Below, one piece after another: positions 26,146-36,013 of a DNA stretch of 64,000 bases. Source of the stretch: Flavobacterium akiainvivens (GTDB lineage: Bacteria; Bacteroidota; Bacteroidia; Flavobacteriales; Flavobacteriaceae). Numbering within the stretch: the stretch's first letter is position 1; every line of letters begins with the position of its first letter. The stretch lies in assembly GCF_001278115.1 (NCBI RefSeq), contig NZ_LIYD01000005.1:1937431-2001430 (forward strand). Direction: 5' to 3'. Under the pieces are notes generated by a model. That model did not search any database. It was not told the DNA's origin and worked only from the letters and a program-made list of their open reading frames with translations. The position numbers were made by a program, and so were the translations under genes.

Positions 26146-27549
26146 ATGCCCGATACCCTTGTACTTTTAGCCGCTTTTATCATAGCCCTTGCCATAGGCG
26201 TTTTTATAGGTAAAGCCCTGTTTACCGCTAAGGCCGCTGCCGATAAAAAGGTTATGGAAGAACGCCACAACAACCAGCAACTGCAATTGGAACAGCTTAA
26301 GGCACAGGCCCAAAGCGAAAAAGAGGTTATAAACAAGCAGTTTACCCTTATACAGCAGGAGCGCGATGGCCTGCGCCAGGAAAAAGATGTCCTTTCTATA
26401 CAGCTTACCAAAAAGGAAACCGACTTTGACAACCTTTTGGAGCGCATGCGCGAACAACGCCAGGAAACTGATGAACTGCGCGAGAAATTTACCAAAGAGT
26501 TTGAAAACCTTGCCAATAAGATTCTTGAGGAAAAAAGCACCAAGTTTACCGAGCAAAACCGTGAAAACCTTAAGAACATCCTTTCTCCGTTACAGGAAAA
26601 AATACAGCTTTTTGAGCAAAAGGTTGAAAACACCCACAAGGAAAGTATTGATTATCACGCCGCGCTACGCCAGCAGATATCAGGCTTAAAAGATATGAAC
26701 GAGGCCATGAGCCGCGAAACCATTAACCTTACCCGCGCCCTCAAAGGCGATACAAAAATGCAGGGCAACTGGGGCGAACTGGTGCTGGAACGTGTACTGG
26801 AAAAGTCGGGTCTGGAAAAAGGCCGTGAATATTATGTGCAGCAAAGCCATACTACTGAGGAAGGCAACCGCATTCAGCCGGATGTGGTAATTAACCTGCC
26901 GGACGGCAAAAAAATGATTGTAGACAGCAAGGTGTCGCTTGTATCATACGAACGTTATGTAAATGAAGAAGATGACCCACTACGCATGGTACACCTTAAA
27001 GAGCACGTTAACTCCATTCGCCGCCACGTAGACCAGCTTAGCGAAAAGAATTATTACGACCTGTATCGCATAGAAAGTCCTGATTTCGTGCTGCTTTTCA
27101 TACCTATGGAACCGGCATTTGCCATTGCTTTACGCGAAGATGCCACCCTTTACAACCGTGCTTTTGAGCGCAATATTGTTATTGTAACGCCAAGCACGCT
27201 GCTGGCCACCCTGCGCACTATAGACAGCATGTGGACCAACCAGAAACAACAGGAAAATGCCTATGAAATTGCCCGACAGGCGGGTGCCCTTTACGATAAA
27301 TTTGAAGGCTTTATTAGCGACCTTACCAAAGTGGGCAACAAAATGCGCGATGCACAAAGCGAATACCAAAACGCTATGGGCAAACTGTTTGACGGCCGTG
27401 GCAATATCATTACCACCATAGAAAAGCTTAAAAAAATGGGTGCAAAGGCCAAGAAGTCGCTACCCGAAACCATACTAAACCGCGCCATTCAGCAGGAAGA
27501 TGAATCGCTTTTTGAAGACGAAAATACTAATCCCACCCTACTACCCTAA
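26146..27549 (+). CDS. rmuC: RmuC family DNA recombination protein
   Basis: The 467-residue product has an N-terminal membrane anchor (about residues 3-22), a coiled coil (about 30-160) and the RmuC nuclease-like domain (about 190-400), with GNWGELVLERVLEKSGL, IQPDVVINLPDGKKMIVDSK and FIPMEPAFAIAL. RmuC limits inversion at short inverted repeats. The E. coli protein is of similar size. It is followed after 3 bases by a thioesterase gene, so they probably share a transcript. Confidence 0.92.
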   Translation: MPDTLVLLAAFIIALAIGVFIGKALFTAKAAADKKVMEERHNNQQLQLEQLKAQAQSEKEVINKQFTLIQQERDGLRQEKDVLSIQLTKKETDFDNLLERMREQRQETDELREKFTKEFENLANKILEEKSTKFTEQNRENLKNILSPLQEKIQLFEQKVENTHKESIDYHAALRQQISGLKDMNEAMSRETINLTRALKGDTKMQGNWGELVLERVLEKSGLEKGREYYVQQSHTTEEGNRIQPDVVINLPDGKKMIVDSKVSLVSYERYVNEEDDPLRMVHLKEHVNSIRRHVDQLSEKNYYDLYRIESPDFVLLFIPMEPAFAIALREDATLYNRAFERNIVIVTPSTLLATLRTIDSMWTNQKQQENAYEIARQAGALYDKFEGFISDLTKVGNKMRDAQSEYQNAMGKLFDGRGNIITTIEKLKKMGAKAKKSLPETILNRAIQQEDESLFEDENTNPTLLP

Positions 27550-27552
27550 ACC

Positions 27553-28098
27553 ATGGAACAGCGTTACCAGAAAGTAAGTGCCAGCAAAGTAACCATAAGC
27601 GAACTGATGCTACCCAGCCACCAAAACTTCAGCGGAAAAATACACGGGGGCTACATCCTTATGCTTATGGACCAGATTGCCTTTGCCGCAGCGTCTAAAT
27701 ACAGTGGCAGCTACTGTGTTACGGCCAGTGTAGACACGGTTGACTTTCTTAACCCTATTGAAGTAGGCGAACTGGTTACGCTAAAGGCATCGGTTAATTA
27801 TGTGGGTAACAGCAGCATGATTGTAGGCATCCGCGTTACCAGCGAAAACATACAAACCGGGGTAGAAAAGCACTGTAATTCTTCATATTTTACCATGGTG
27901 GCAAAAGATGCTAACGGCAACAATGTTACCGTACCTGCCCTGGAGCTTAGCAGCCATACTGATGTGCGCCGTTTTTACAATGCCTTAAAGCGCATTAGCC
28001 TTAAAAATGAGCGTAGCCGCCATGAGGAAACCTTTAACCACAGAAGCCCCGAAGCTATTGACGGCTTAAAAGGATATCGTGTAAAGCTGGAGTTATAG
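27553..28098 (+). CDS. Acyl-CoA thioesterase, hotdog fold
   Basis: The 181-residue product has a single hotdog domain: NFSGKIHGGYILMLMDQIAF holds the HGG and Asp of the YciA/BFIT-type thioesterases, followed by ASVDTVDFLNPIEVGELV. It should hydrolyse acyl-CoA to free acid and CoA in the cytoplasm. Chain-length preference cannot be read from the sequence. Confidence 0.87.
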   Translation: MEQRYQKVSASKVTISELMLPSHQNFSGKIHGGYILMLMDQIAFAAASKYSGSYCVTASVDTVDFLNPIEVGELVTLKASVNYVGNSSMIVGIRVTSENIQTGVEKHCNSSYFTMVAKDANGNNVTVPALELSSHTDVRRFYNALKRISLKNERSRHEETFNHRSPEAIDGLKGYRVKLEL

Positions 28099-28136
28099 GT
28101 ATTTTTATATATTTGCGCCTCAACACGTTACTTTAC

Positions 28137-29225
28137 ATGAAAAAACTGTACACCAAGGCGCTTATAGCGGTTACTGCCATTTCTGCTATTTTATATTCCT
28201 GTGGTAAAGATGATGCAGAAGAGTATATCCCCCTGCCCGAAAGCCCCGTAGTACTCGACCCTGAAGCTGAGCCTCACCCAAAACTATCTGATTACCACTT
28301 TTTTGAGGGCGAGCTTAAAAACCTCGAACCGGCTTATGGCGTTTTACCTTATGACCTAAACAGTAGCCTGTTTACTGATTATGCGCTTAAAAAACGCTTC
28401 ATATGGATGCCTGCCGGCCAAACCGCCCATTACACTACCGATGGACAGGTACCTGATTTTCCTGTGGGTACGGTGCTTATCAAGAATTTTTATTATGAAA
28501 ACACCCTGCCCAATAATACCACAATCATTATAGAAACCAGGTTGCTTATTAAAAAGGCTGCAGGCTGGCACATGGCCAATTATGTTTGGAATGATGCCCA
28601 GACCGAAGCCGAGCTGAACACAACAGGAGGTACAAAAGAAATTACATGGATGCACAACGGTGTGGAAGATAGTGTTGATTATAAAATACCTACTCACAAC
28701 CAGTGTATGCAGTGTCACGCCCAAAACGATATTGAAATGCCTATTGGGCCTAAGCCACAAAACATTAATAAAATGTATGCTTACGCCGATGGCAGCATGA
28801 ACCAGCTGGCCAGGTGGAAACAGTTTGGCTATCTTGATACCTATCCGCAGCAAATACTTAGCACCGTAAACTGGGAAGATACTGCACAGCCGCTTGAACT
28901 GCGCGTGCGTTCTTATCTTGATGTAAACTGTGCACACTGCCACACCCAGGGGGCAGACTGCGGCTATACCCCTATGGACTTAGCTTTTGCTAACAGCATT
29001 ACCCCTGAAAACCTGGGCATTTGCCGTGAGCCTGTTGATTTTGTATCGGGCAGGGAAGAATATATTGTAAGTGGCCAGGAAACAGCTAACTCTTTAATGT
29101 ACTGGCGCATGAACAACACCATACAAGCAGAAATGATGCCGCCTCTGGGCCGCGTTACCATACATACCGAAGGAGTTCAGCTTATAGAAGAATGGATTAA
29201 CGCAATGGAAAGTCCTTGCCCATAA
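28137..29225 (+). CDS. Lipoprotein with two c-type heme motifs (SO2930/TIGR03806-like)
   Basis: The start at MKKLYTKAL gives 362 residues with a lipoprotein signal (AILYSCGKDD). Two heme c attachment motifs are seen, CMQCH (near residue 195) and CAHCH (near 270), within a frame typical of the SO2930-type diheme protein family (LPYDLNSSLFTDYALKKRF; MPPLGR near the end). It is probably an envelope electron-transfer protein, though the redox partner is unknown and no cytochrome c biogenesis genes are in the window. Confidence 0.8.
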   Translation: MKKLYTKALIAVTAISAILYSCGKDDAEEYIPLPESPVVLDPEAEPHPKLSDYHFFEGELKNLEPAYGVLPYDLNSSLFTDYALKKRFIWMPAGQTAHYTTDGQVPDFPVGTVLIKNFYYENTLPNNTTIIIETRLLIKKAAGWHMANYVWNDAQTEAELNTTGGTKEITWMHNGVEDSVDYKIPTHNQCMQCHAQNDIEMPIGPKPQNINKMYAYADGSMNQLARWKQFGYLDTYPQQILSTVNWEDTAQPLELRVRSYLDVNCAHCHTQGADCGYTPMDLAFANSITPENLGICREPVDFVSGREEYIVSGQETANSLMYWRMNNTIQAEMMPPLGRVTIHTEGVQLIEEWINAMESPCP

Positions 29226-29240
29226 ACACGGTATAAAACA

Positions 29241-29272
29241 AAAAAGACCGCCTTGTTCAGGCGGTCTTTTTT
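29241..29272. terminator. Bidirectional terminator
   Basis: AAAAAGACCGCC and GGCGGTCTTTTTT form a strong stem between the cytochrome gene and the converging gene at 29291. Confidence 0.88.
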
Positions 29273-29290
29273 GTATATAAAATAAGAAAA

Positions 29291-29806
29291 TTATATCCTT
29301 TTAAGGTTTTGCTTCATCATGGCAACCTGGTCTTTCAGCATATTTTGCTTGTCCAGTTTTTTAACATCGGCAAGTAGTGCGGTAGCCTCAATTTTACGGC
29401 GTTTGCTTATGGCAATACCGGCAAGGTTAAGTTTTGCCATAGCCAGGTCCTGGTCCATATTAAGGCCAAGCTCTACTGCTTTTTTAAGATGTTTTTCAGC
29501 TTGGTTAAGGTTAGTCTGGCTCAGCATAAGGCCGTTAAGGTAATAATAGTAGCCTTCCTGCTTTTGGACAAGGGCAGCATGCGGGTCTTTTATTTTATCA
29601 AGCCATTTTTTAGCACCGTCAAAATCCTGTTTTCTTAGCTTAAAGAACGCCAGGATAATAATTTCATTTTTAAAATACAGCAGTACAAATATTAAAGAAA
29701 GTAATATTAAAAAAATGCCGTTGCCTATGTTGCTTTCTGTAAATTGCCACACTGCAACGCCTATAAGTAGTGCTGTTATTACCAGCTTGATATTTTTATT
29801 GAACAT
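29291..29806 (-). CDS. Small TPR-like membrane protein
   Basis: The 171-residue product has two membrane segments near the N-terminus (about residues 5-25 and 28-50) and then helical repeats of TPR type (YYYLNGLMLSQTNLNQAEKH, LNMDQDLAMAKLNLAGIAIS). It is probably a scaffold for protein contacts at the inner membrane. No named family was recognised. It is divergent from rpmH; a TACATTTG box on the minus strand at 29829-29836 could be its -7 element. Confidence 0.7.
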   Translation of the reverse strand: MFNKNIKLVITALLIGVAVWQFTESNIGNGIFLILLSLIFVLLYFKNEIIILAFFKLRKQDFDGAKKWLDKIKDPHAALVQKQEGYYYYLNGLMLSQTNLNQAEKHLKKAVELGLNMDQDLAMAKLNLAGIAISKRRKIEATALLADVKKLDKQNMLKDQVAMMKQNLKRI

Positions 29807-29871
29807 AATTATTGTAATTTTGCGGCTGCAAATGTAACAATTTCAATTAGAAATATTTTTTAATAAAGGAG

Positions 29872-29901
29872 TTGCACATAAAAAAAACCTTTGTATATTT
29901 G
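29872..29901 (+). promoter_or_regulatory. Promoter of rpmH
   Basis: TTG (29872-29874), a 19-base spacer and TATATTTG (29894-29901) give a full Bacteroidota consensus promoter. The start codon lies about 66 bases past the expected transcription start. Confidence 0.75.
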
Positions 29902-29973
29902 CACTCGGTTTTAGAAAAACGGTAATCTAAAGTCCCGCTAACGATATTTCACAAAGATTAAAGATACAAAGCA

Positions 29974-30135
29974 ATGAGTAAGAGAACTTTTCAACCATCA
30001 AAAAGAAAAAGGAGAAACAAGCACGGTTTTATGGAAAGAATGGCATCTGCCAACGGTAGAAAAGTGCTTGCTCGCAGAAGGGCTAAAGGCCGCCACAAAC
30101 TAACTGTTTCTAGCGAACCACGCCACAAAAAATAA
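29974..30135 (+). CDS. rpmH: Large ribosomal subunit protein bL34
   Basis: The 53-residue basic product begins [19 protein letters not shown] and continues with [20 protein letters not shown], the unmistakable bL34 signature. It ends with a short Bacteroidota-type tail ([11 protein letters not shown]). It is not next to rnpA or dnaA, its neighbours in many other phyla. Confidence 0.97.
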   Translation: MSKRTFQPSKRKRRNKHGFMERMASANGRKVLARRRAKGRHKLTVSSEPRHKK

Positions 30136-30198
30136 TGTTTGAAACAAAACATAATAAAGGTGTTACTTATTTTTGGTAACGCCTTTTTTTATACCTAA

Positions 30199-30333
30199 GC
30201 CCACCCTAACCCCTCCCCGAAAGGGAGAGGAACAGCTACACTGCACCCTTATATATAGAGAGTGTAAACAATTTTTGAAAAAATATCAGCCCTTTACTCC
30301 CCTCTCCTTTGGAGAGGGGTTGGGGGAGAGGCT
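30199..30333. repeat. Inverted C/G-rich repeat element between rpmH and carB
   Basis: CCCACCCTAACCCCTCCCC followed by GAAAGGGAGAGG at the left faces CCCCTCTCCTTTGGAGAGGGG and TTGGGGGAGAGG at the right. The two ends are inverted relatives, and each forms its own hairpin. Elements of this look are scattered between genes in Flavobacteriia. There is no coding potential inside. Its right end overlaps the carB promoter. Confidence 0.7.
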
Positions 30334-30350
30334 AAAAAACCGTAAATTTG
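30320..30350 (+). promoter_or_regulatory. Promoter of carB
   Basis: TTG (30320-30322), a 20-base spacer and TAAATTTG (30343-30350) fit the Bacteroidota consensus. The TTG belongs to the right end of the repeat at 30199-30333. The leader would be about 44 bases. Confidence 0.6.
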
Positions 30351-30400
30351 CACAGCGCCTTTTGGGGCTGTAAATTAAATAACACAACTACACAATACAA

Positions 30401-33253
30401 ATGCCAAAAGACACATCTATTAAATCGGTACTAATTATCGGCTCAGGCCCAATCGTTATCGGACAAGCCTGTGAATTTGACTACGCGGGGTCGCAATCGG
30501 CACGTTCATTAAGAGAAGAAGGCATAGAGGTTATACTTATAAACTCTAACCCTGCCACTATTATGACCGACCCAAGTATGGCCGACCAGATTTACCTGAA
30601 GCCACTTACCACCAAGTCTATAATAGAAATTCTTAAAGCACACCCAAATATTGATGCCGTATTGCCTACAATGGGTGGCCAGACCGCACTAAACCTGTGC
30701 CTTGAAGCCGAAGAAAAAGGCATTTGGAACGATTTTAACGTGCGCCTTATAGGTGTAGACGTTAACGCCATAAACATTACCGAAGACCGCGAACAGTTTA
30801 AACAGCTGCTTGAGCGTATAGAAATACCTGCTGCACCGGCTAAAACAGCTAACTCTTTCCTAAAAGGTAAAGAAATTGCACAGGAGTTTGGGTTCCCGCT
30901 TGTAATTCGCCCATCGTTTACGCTGGGGGGTACAGGGGCCGCTTTTGTTCACAAAAAAGAAGACTTTGATGAGCTGCTTACACGCGGCCTTGAAGCCAGC
31001 CCAATACACGAGGTGCTTATAGACAAGGCGCTTTTCGGCTGGAAAGAATATGAGCTGGAACTGCTTCGCGATAAAAACGATAACGTTGTGATTATCTGTT
31101 CTATCGAAAACATGGATCCTATGGGCATACACACCGGCGACAGTATAACCGTTGCCCCTGCCATGACCCTTAGCGACACCACATTCCAGAAAATGAGGGA
31201 CATGGCCATAAAAATGATGCGCAGCATAGGCAACTTTGCCGGCGGTTGTAACGTGCAGTTTGCCGTGAGCCCTGATGAAAAAGAAGACATTGTAGCCATC
31301 GAAATCAACCCGAGGGTATCACGCTCATCGGCTCTGGCATCTAAGGCTACAGGCTACCCTATTGCTAAAATAGCCACCAAGCTTGCTTTAGGCTACAACC
31401 TTGATGAACTACAAAACCAGATTACCAAGTCTACATCGGCCCTGTTTGAGCCTACGCTTGACTACGTGATTGTAAAAATACCACGCTGGAACTTTGACAA
31501 GTTTGAAGGTGCCGACCGCACACTGGGCCTTCAGATGAAATCAGTTGGTGAGGTTATGGGCATTGGCCGCTCGTTCCAGGAGGCGCTGCACAAGGCTACA
31601 CAGTCGCTTGAAATTAAGCGTAACGGCCTTGGCGCTGATGGTAAGGGCTACACTAACTATGAGCAGATTATAGACAAACTTACCCACGCAAGCTGGGACC
31701 GTGTGTTTGTAATTTATGATGCGATACAAATGGGCATACCGTTGAGCCGCATTCACGAAATTACACAAATAGATATGTGGTTCCTGAAGCAGTATGAAGA
31801 CCTGTACCTGCTTGAAAAAGAAATTTCTACCTATAAAATAGCCGACCTTCCTAAAGAACTGCTTCTTGAAGCCAAACAAAAAGGCTTTGCCGACAGGCAG
31901 CTGGCCCACATGATGGGTTGCCTTGAAAGCGAAGTTTACAACAAGCGCGAAGAAACGGGCATTAAGCGTGTGTACAAACTGGTAGACACCTGCGCAGCTG
32001 AATTTGAGGCAAAAACACCTTACTACTACTCTACTTTTGAGGCTGAAATTGAAAAGGCAGACGGTACTAAATATGTACATAACGAAAGTATAGTATCTGA
32101 CCGCAAAAAGGTTGTGGTACTGGGCTCTGGCCCTAACCGCATAGGCCAGGGTATTGAATTTGACTACTCTTGTGTGCACGGTGTGCTTGCAGCCAGCGAG
32201 TGCGGCTACGAAACCATTATGATTAACTGTAACCCTGAAACGGTTTCAACAGATTTTGATACGGCAGACAAGCTGTACTTTGAGCCGGTATTCTGGGAGC
32301 ATATATATGACATTATCCGCCATGAGAAGCCGGAGGGCGTTATTGTGCAGCTGGGTGGCCAAACCGCCCTTAAGCTTGCCGAAAAGCTTGACCGCTATGG
32401 CATTAAGATATTAGGCACAAGCTTTGATGCGCTTGACCTTGCCGAAGACCGTGGCCGTTTCAGCGAGCTGCTTAGCGAGCTTAACATACCATTCCCTAAG
32501 TTTGGTGTGGCAGAAAGTGCAGACGAAGCCAGCAAGCTTGCCGATACGCTTGACTTCCCGTTACTGGTAAGGCCAAGTTATGTACTGGGTGGCCAGGGCA
32601 TGAAGATTGTAATCAACAAACAGGAGCTTGAAGAGCACGTAATTGACCTGCTTAAGAGCATACCGGGCAACAAACTATTGCTTGACCACTACCTTGATGG
32701 TGCCATTGAAGCTGAGGCAGATGCCATTTGCGACGGAGAAGATGTATACATCATTGGTATCATGGAGCACATTGAACCATGCGGCGTGCACAGTGGCGAC
32801 AGTAACGCTACCCTGCCACCGTTTAACCTGGGCGAGTTTGTAATGCAACAGATAAAAGACCACACCAAAAAGATTGCGCTTGCACTTAAAACGGTAGGGC
32901 TTATCAACATACAGTTTGCCATTAAAGATGATATTGTGTACATAATTGAGGCCAACCCAAGGGCGAGCCGTACCGTGCCGTTTATCGCGAAAGCATACGG
33001 TGAGCCTTATGTAAACTATGCTACCAAAGTAATGCTGGGTGCTAAAAAGATAAAAGACTTTAGCTTTAACCCGCAACTTAAAGGATATGCCATTAAGCAA
33101 CCGGTATTCTCATTCAACAAATTCCATGGTGTAAACAAAAAGCTTGGGCCAGAGATGAAATCTACAGGCGAAAGCATCCTGTTTATAGACGACCTTAAGG
33201 ATGACCAGTTCTATGAGTTGTACAGCCGCAGAAAAATGTACCTGAGCAAGTAA
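30401..33253 (+). CDS. carB: Carbamoyl-phosphate synthase large subunit
   Basis: The 950-residue product makes carbamoyl phosphate from bicarbonate, ATP and ammonia passed on by CarA, for arginine and pyrimidine synthesis. Two tandem ATP-grasp halves are seen. The first begins VLIIGSGPIVIGQACEFDYAG. The second begins near residue 565 with VVVLGSGPNRIGQGIEFDY. Both hold the NPETVS/NPATIMT and LPTMGGQTALNLCL-type motifs. The E. coli enzyme has about 1070 residues. The missing part is the C-terminal MGS-like allosteric domain, a common state in Bacteroidota. carA is not adjacent. Confidence 0.96.
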   Translation: MPKDTSIKSVLIIGSGPIVIGQACEFDYAGSQSARSLREEGIEVILINSNPATIMTDPSMADQIYLKPLTTKSIIEILKAHPNIDAVLPTMGGQTALNLCLEAEEKGIWNDFNVRLIGVDVNAINITEDREQFKQLLERIEIPAAPAKTANSFLKGKEIAQEFGFPLVIRPSFTLGGTGAAFVHKKEDFDELLTRGLEASPIHEVLIDKALFGWKEYELELLRDKNDNVVIICSIENMDPMGIHTGDSITVAPAMTLSDTTFQKMRDMAIKMMRSIGNFAGGCNVQFAVSPDEKEDIVAIEINPRVSRSSALASKATGYPIAKIATKLALGYNLDELQNQITKSTSALFEPTLDYVIVKIPRWNFDKFEGADRTLGLQMKSVGEVMGIGRSFQEALHKATQSLEIKRNGLGADGKGYTNYEQIIDKLTHASWDRVFVIYDAIQMGIPLSRIHEITQIDMWFLKQYEDLYLLEKEISTYKIADLPKELLLEAKQKGFADRQLAHMMGCLESEVYNKREETGIKRVYKLVDTCAAEFEAKTPYYYSTFEAEIEKADGTKYVHNESIVSDRKKVVVLGSGPNRIGQGIEFDYSCVHGVLAASECGYETIMINCNPETVSTDFDTADKLYFEPVFWEHIYDIIRHEKPEGVIVQLGGQTALKLAEKLDRYGIKILGTSFDALDLAEDRGRFSELLSELNIPFPKFGVAESADEASKLADTLDFPLLVRPSYVLGGQGMKIVINKQELEEHVIDLLKSIPGNKLLLDHYLDGAIEAEADAICDGEDVYIIGIMEHIEPCGVHSGDSNATLPPFNLGEFVMQQIKDHTKKIALALKTVGLINIQFAIKDDIVYIIEANPRASRTVPFIAKAYGEPYVNYATKVMLGAKKIKDFSFNPQLKGYAIKQPVFSFNKFHGVNKKLGPEMKSTGESILFIDDLKDDQFYELYSRRKMYLSK

Positions 33254-33300
33254 GACATCAGTCGAAAGACAAAAGTCAGAAAGTCGAAAGGCTATATAAA

Positions 33301-33330
33301 AAAACCTCCGCAATGTGGAGGTTTTTTTTA
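33301..33330. terminator. Bidirectional terminator after carB
   Basis: AAAACCTCC and GGAGGTTTTTTT form the stem between carB and the converging gene at 33328. Confidence 0.8.
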
Positions 33331-33834
33331 TGACTTATATCGTGCTAAGAGTAAATCTACCCTGCGTTTATTATATTGCTGCAACAGCGCCGGATACAAA
33401 TGAAACAGCGTATTGGCAATAAATAAGGGCACTATTATTCCTGTAAGGTAATTTGCTAAAAAGCTTGCTGATATAACCATTAGCCCAAGTGCGAAACCTA
33501 TAAGGTGGCTAATTTCGGCATTGGTCATTTCAGCGCGCAGCCACAGCAGCTTTTCACGCCCTTTGGCTTTATCCAGCTTTAAAGCGGGGTTTAAAAACTT
33601 CCAGAAAGAATGTAAAATAATATAGCGCAATACCGTTACACCCAGTATTTTATTGAGTTTTTCATTCTTAATAAAATTCAGATGTGTAAGCCTGGCATAA
33701 AACGGCTTATTTATTATAGCCTTATTTACAATCATACCCACTATGGCAAAAGTAAAAACTATAGATATTGATGCACTTACAAACCCTGTGACAACGGCCA
33801 TACAATCAGGTTTTAAAAAGAATCCCCCTGCCAT
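33328..33834 (-). CDS. Small membrane protein, CrtO-like acyltransferase family
   Basis: The 168-residue product has about three membrane segments. The C-terminal half (AEISHLIGFALGLMVI; IANTLFHLYPALLQQYNKRR) resembles the glycosyl-4,4'-diaponeurosporenoate acyltransferase CrtO of Staphylococcus, which adds a fatty acid in staphyloxanthin synthesis. No carotenoid genes are nearby, so the substrate is open. A second ATG at 33801 is an alternative start. Confidence 0.55.
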   Translation of the reverse strand: MAGGFFLKPDCMAVVTGFVSASISIVFTFAIVGMIVNKAIINKPFYARLTHLNFIKNEKLNKILGVTVLRYIILHSFWKFLNPALKLDKAKGREKLLWLRAEMTNAEISHLIGFALGLMVISASFLANYLTGIIVPLFIANTLFHLYPALLQQYNKRRVDLLLARYKS

Positions 33835-33855
33835 AGCAAGGGGGATTTGTAATTA

Positions 33856-35832
33856 TTACTTAAGATGTTGGACAAAGAAACCCATCATGCATTTATACAT
33901 TTCAATCTGGTTGCCTTCGTGGCCAAAACCGTGGCCTTCATCATACTTAACCATGTAAGGTGTGGCAATGTTGCGCTTGCGCAGGTTTTGTACTACCTGG
34001 TCGCTCTCATCTATATTAACCCTTGGGTCGTTAGCGCCCTGCACCACAAATAGTGGCTTTTTAATCTTATCTACATTAAGCGCTGGCGAAACAGCCGTCA
34101 TTATCTTTTGGTCTTCCGGGCTGTTTTCGTCATACCACTGCTCATACACCTGCCCCAGGAATGGTTTCCAGTACTCCGGGAACGATTTAAAGAACGTAAA
34201 CAGGTTAGACACCCCCACATAGTCAACACCACAGGTATACAGGTCAGGCGTTTTAACAAGGCTGCCAAGGGTAGCCAGGCCGCCGTAGCTGCCGCCATAC
34301 ACTGCCACTTTATTTTCATCTATAAAGCCAAGTGTTTTGGCATACGCCACACCATCTTCAAGGTCGTTAAGCATGTTACGGCCTATTTGCTTGTTACCGG
34401 CAAGGAAAAACTCCTTACCATAGCCTCCTGAGCCGCGATAGTTAACTTGTATGGTTGCATAACCCCTGCTTGCAAACAGCTGTGTTTCGGGGTTAAAGCC
34501 CCAGCTGTCGCGCACGCCATAAGGTCCACCGTGCGGGTTAAGGATAAGCGGTACTTTATTGGTTTTAGAAGCGCCTTTAGGTATGGTAAGATAGCCATAA
34601 ATGGTAAGGCCATCCCTTGACTTGAATTTAATAGGACGCATTTCGGCCATATCTTCTTCCTTAAGCTGCGGGGCCAGGTTCATGATTTCCTTAAAAGTAT
34701 CTTTAGTGGCATCATAAAAATAATACACGCCATACAGCTTGTCGCTGCCTACATACACCAGGTATTTGTCTTCATTATCGGTAATACCGGTTATGGTAAA
34801 GTCTTTATCGCCAAACTGTTTTTTAAAGCGGGCATGTATTTTTTTTGCCGTGGCGCTTACCGGCACGGTTACATCTTTCTCACCCGAATAAAAGTAATAA
34901 TCTACCTCATAGCCCCTCTTGCGTGATGTAGTAAGCCCGTCTACGTCAAACGTTTTGTCTGAAAATACTTTTTTAATGGTTTTGCGTGTGCCAAAATCAT
35001 ACAGCAAAATTTCGCGGGTGTTACCAAACTTATTTGTAAGTATGTAAGCGTCATTAGGGTTTGGGGTGGTATAGTCAAAGCTAATAATATAAAAATCGGT
35101 TTTCCACGAATTACGGTTTACCTCTTCAAACGGCTTGTCTTTGGCGGTGCGGTAAAACAATACCGTTTCGGTAGCGTTTTGCTGCTGGGTATAGGCCTTA
35201 AGTTCGCCATCTTTATCAAAGTCATAGCCCATAATAGGGTTTTGAGGGTCTTTGTTTTCAAAAAGGCGGGTATATTCACCTGTATTAATATTAACCTTAT
35301 AAGGCTCAAAAACCTGTGGGTTGTCTTTGTTCATGTCCATAATAACAAAGTCGCCCTGGTCTTTAAGAATATGCGATACCCCTGCACGCACCCCGTCAAA
35401 CGGGGTAAGGTCTTTAAGGTTGCTACCGTCAAGGTTTACAGCATACACATGGTAGTTTTCGTCGCCTCCCTTATCCATCATAAACAGCAGGCGGTTGTTG
35501 CCTTTCCAGAAATAGCCCCTTATAAGCTGGTCTTTTTCTTCAATAACACGTTTCACCTCATTGGTAGTGGTGTTTTTTACATACACGTGGTTTTTACCGG
35601 TGGCATCCCTTTCTTTATACGAAAAGTAAAGGCCGTTTGGCGAAAACTGAAAAGAAGACTGCGCCGGTTTTTTAAAATAGTCTTCTACAGAATATTTATA
35701 GGTTCCGGTTTCGGCGGCGGCCAGTTTGGCAAGTTCGGTTTCAGATGAAACAAGGGCAGGGTTTCCTGGTTTATCCTGCGCATACAGGCCGGCAGATGCT
35801 ATGCCTGCAAGGATTGAAATAGGTATTTTCAT
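33856..35832 (-). CDS. S9 family prolyl oligopeptidase / acylaminoacyl-peptidase, secreted
   Basis: The 658-residue product has a signal peptide (ending GLYAQ), an N-terminal beta propeller (about residues 50-390) and a C-terminal alpha/beta hydrolase domain. The catalytic serine lies in VYGGSYGG, the Asp in GANDPRVN and the His in DEGHGFG. It degrades peptides in the periplasm. Substrate preference cannot be fixed. Confidence 0.92.
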   Translation of the reverse strand: MKIPISILAGIASAGLYAQDKPGNPALVSSETELAKLAAAETGTYKYSVEDYFKKPAQSSFQFSPNGLYFSYKERDATGKNHVYVKNTTTNEVKRVIEEKDQLIRGYFWKGNNRLLFMMDKGGDENYHVYAVNLDGSNLKDLTPFDGVRAGVSHILKDQGDFVIMDMNKDNPQVFEPYKVNINTGEYTRLFENKDPQNPIMGYDFDKDGELKAYTQQQNATETVLFYRTAKDKPFEEVNRNSWKTDFYIISFDYTTPNPNDAYILTNKFGNTREILLYDFGTRKTIKKVFSDKTFDVDGLTTSRKRGYEVDYYFYSGEKDVTVPVSATAKKIHARFKKQFGDKDFTITGITDNEDKYLVYVGSDKLYGVYYFYDATKDTFKEIMNLAPQLKEEDMAEMRPIKFKSRDGLTIYGYLTIPKGASKTNKVPLILNPHGGPYGVRDSWGFNPETQLFASRGYATIQVNYRGSGGYGKEFFLAGNKQIGRNMLNDLEDGVAYAKTLGFIDENKVAVYGGSYGGLATLGSLVKTPDLYTCGVDYVGVSNLFTFFKSFPEYWKPFLGQVYEQWYDENSPEDQKIMTAVSPALNVDKIKKPLFVVQGANDPRVNIDESDQVVQNLRKRNIATPYMVKYDEGHGFGHEGNQIEMYKCMMGFFVQHLK

Positions 35833-35982
35833 ATTGATTGATGATTATTTGATGCAAGATAAGAATTTCTTACTTCTCTATACATTTTTTATGTTTAACG
35901 GCAAAAATCCTACGTAAACGGTATAGATACTGCAAGATTTAATAAAATTTAACCAATGTTAACAACTATATGCAAATACTTA

Positions 35983-35990
35983 TACATTTG
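35983..35990 (+). promoter_or_regulatory. -7 box of the CotH-like gene
   Basis: TACATTTG lies 23 bases before the ATG at 36014. No good -33 TTG is seen at the usual distance. Confidence 0.4.
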
Positions 35991-36013
35991 CACAAACACG
36001 AAACCCTAACACA

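Noticed and set aside
30199..30333. Small CRISPR array or tRNA-like structure between rpmH and carB
   Set aside because: There are only two inverted, not direct, copies and no spacers; the fold is two simple hairpins, not a cloverleaf.
30401..33253. carB as a truncated gene
   Set aside because: The lack of the MGS-like domain is usual for Bacteroidota and both ATP-grasp halves are complete, so it is not a broken gene.
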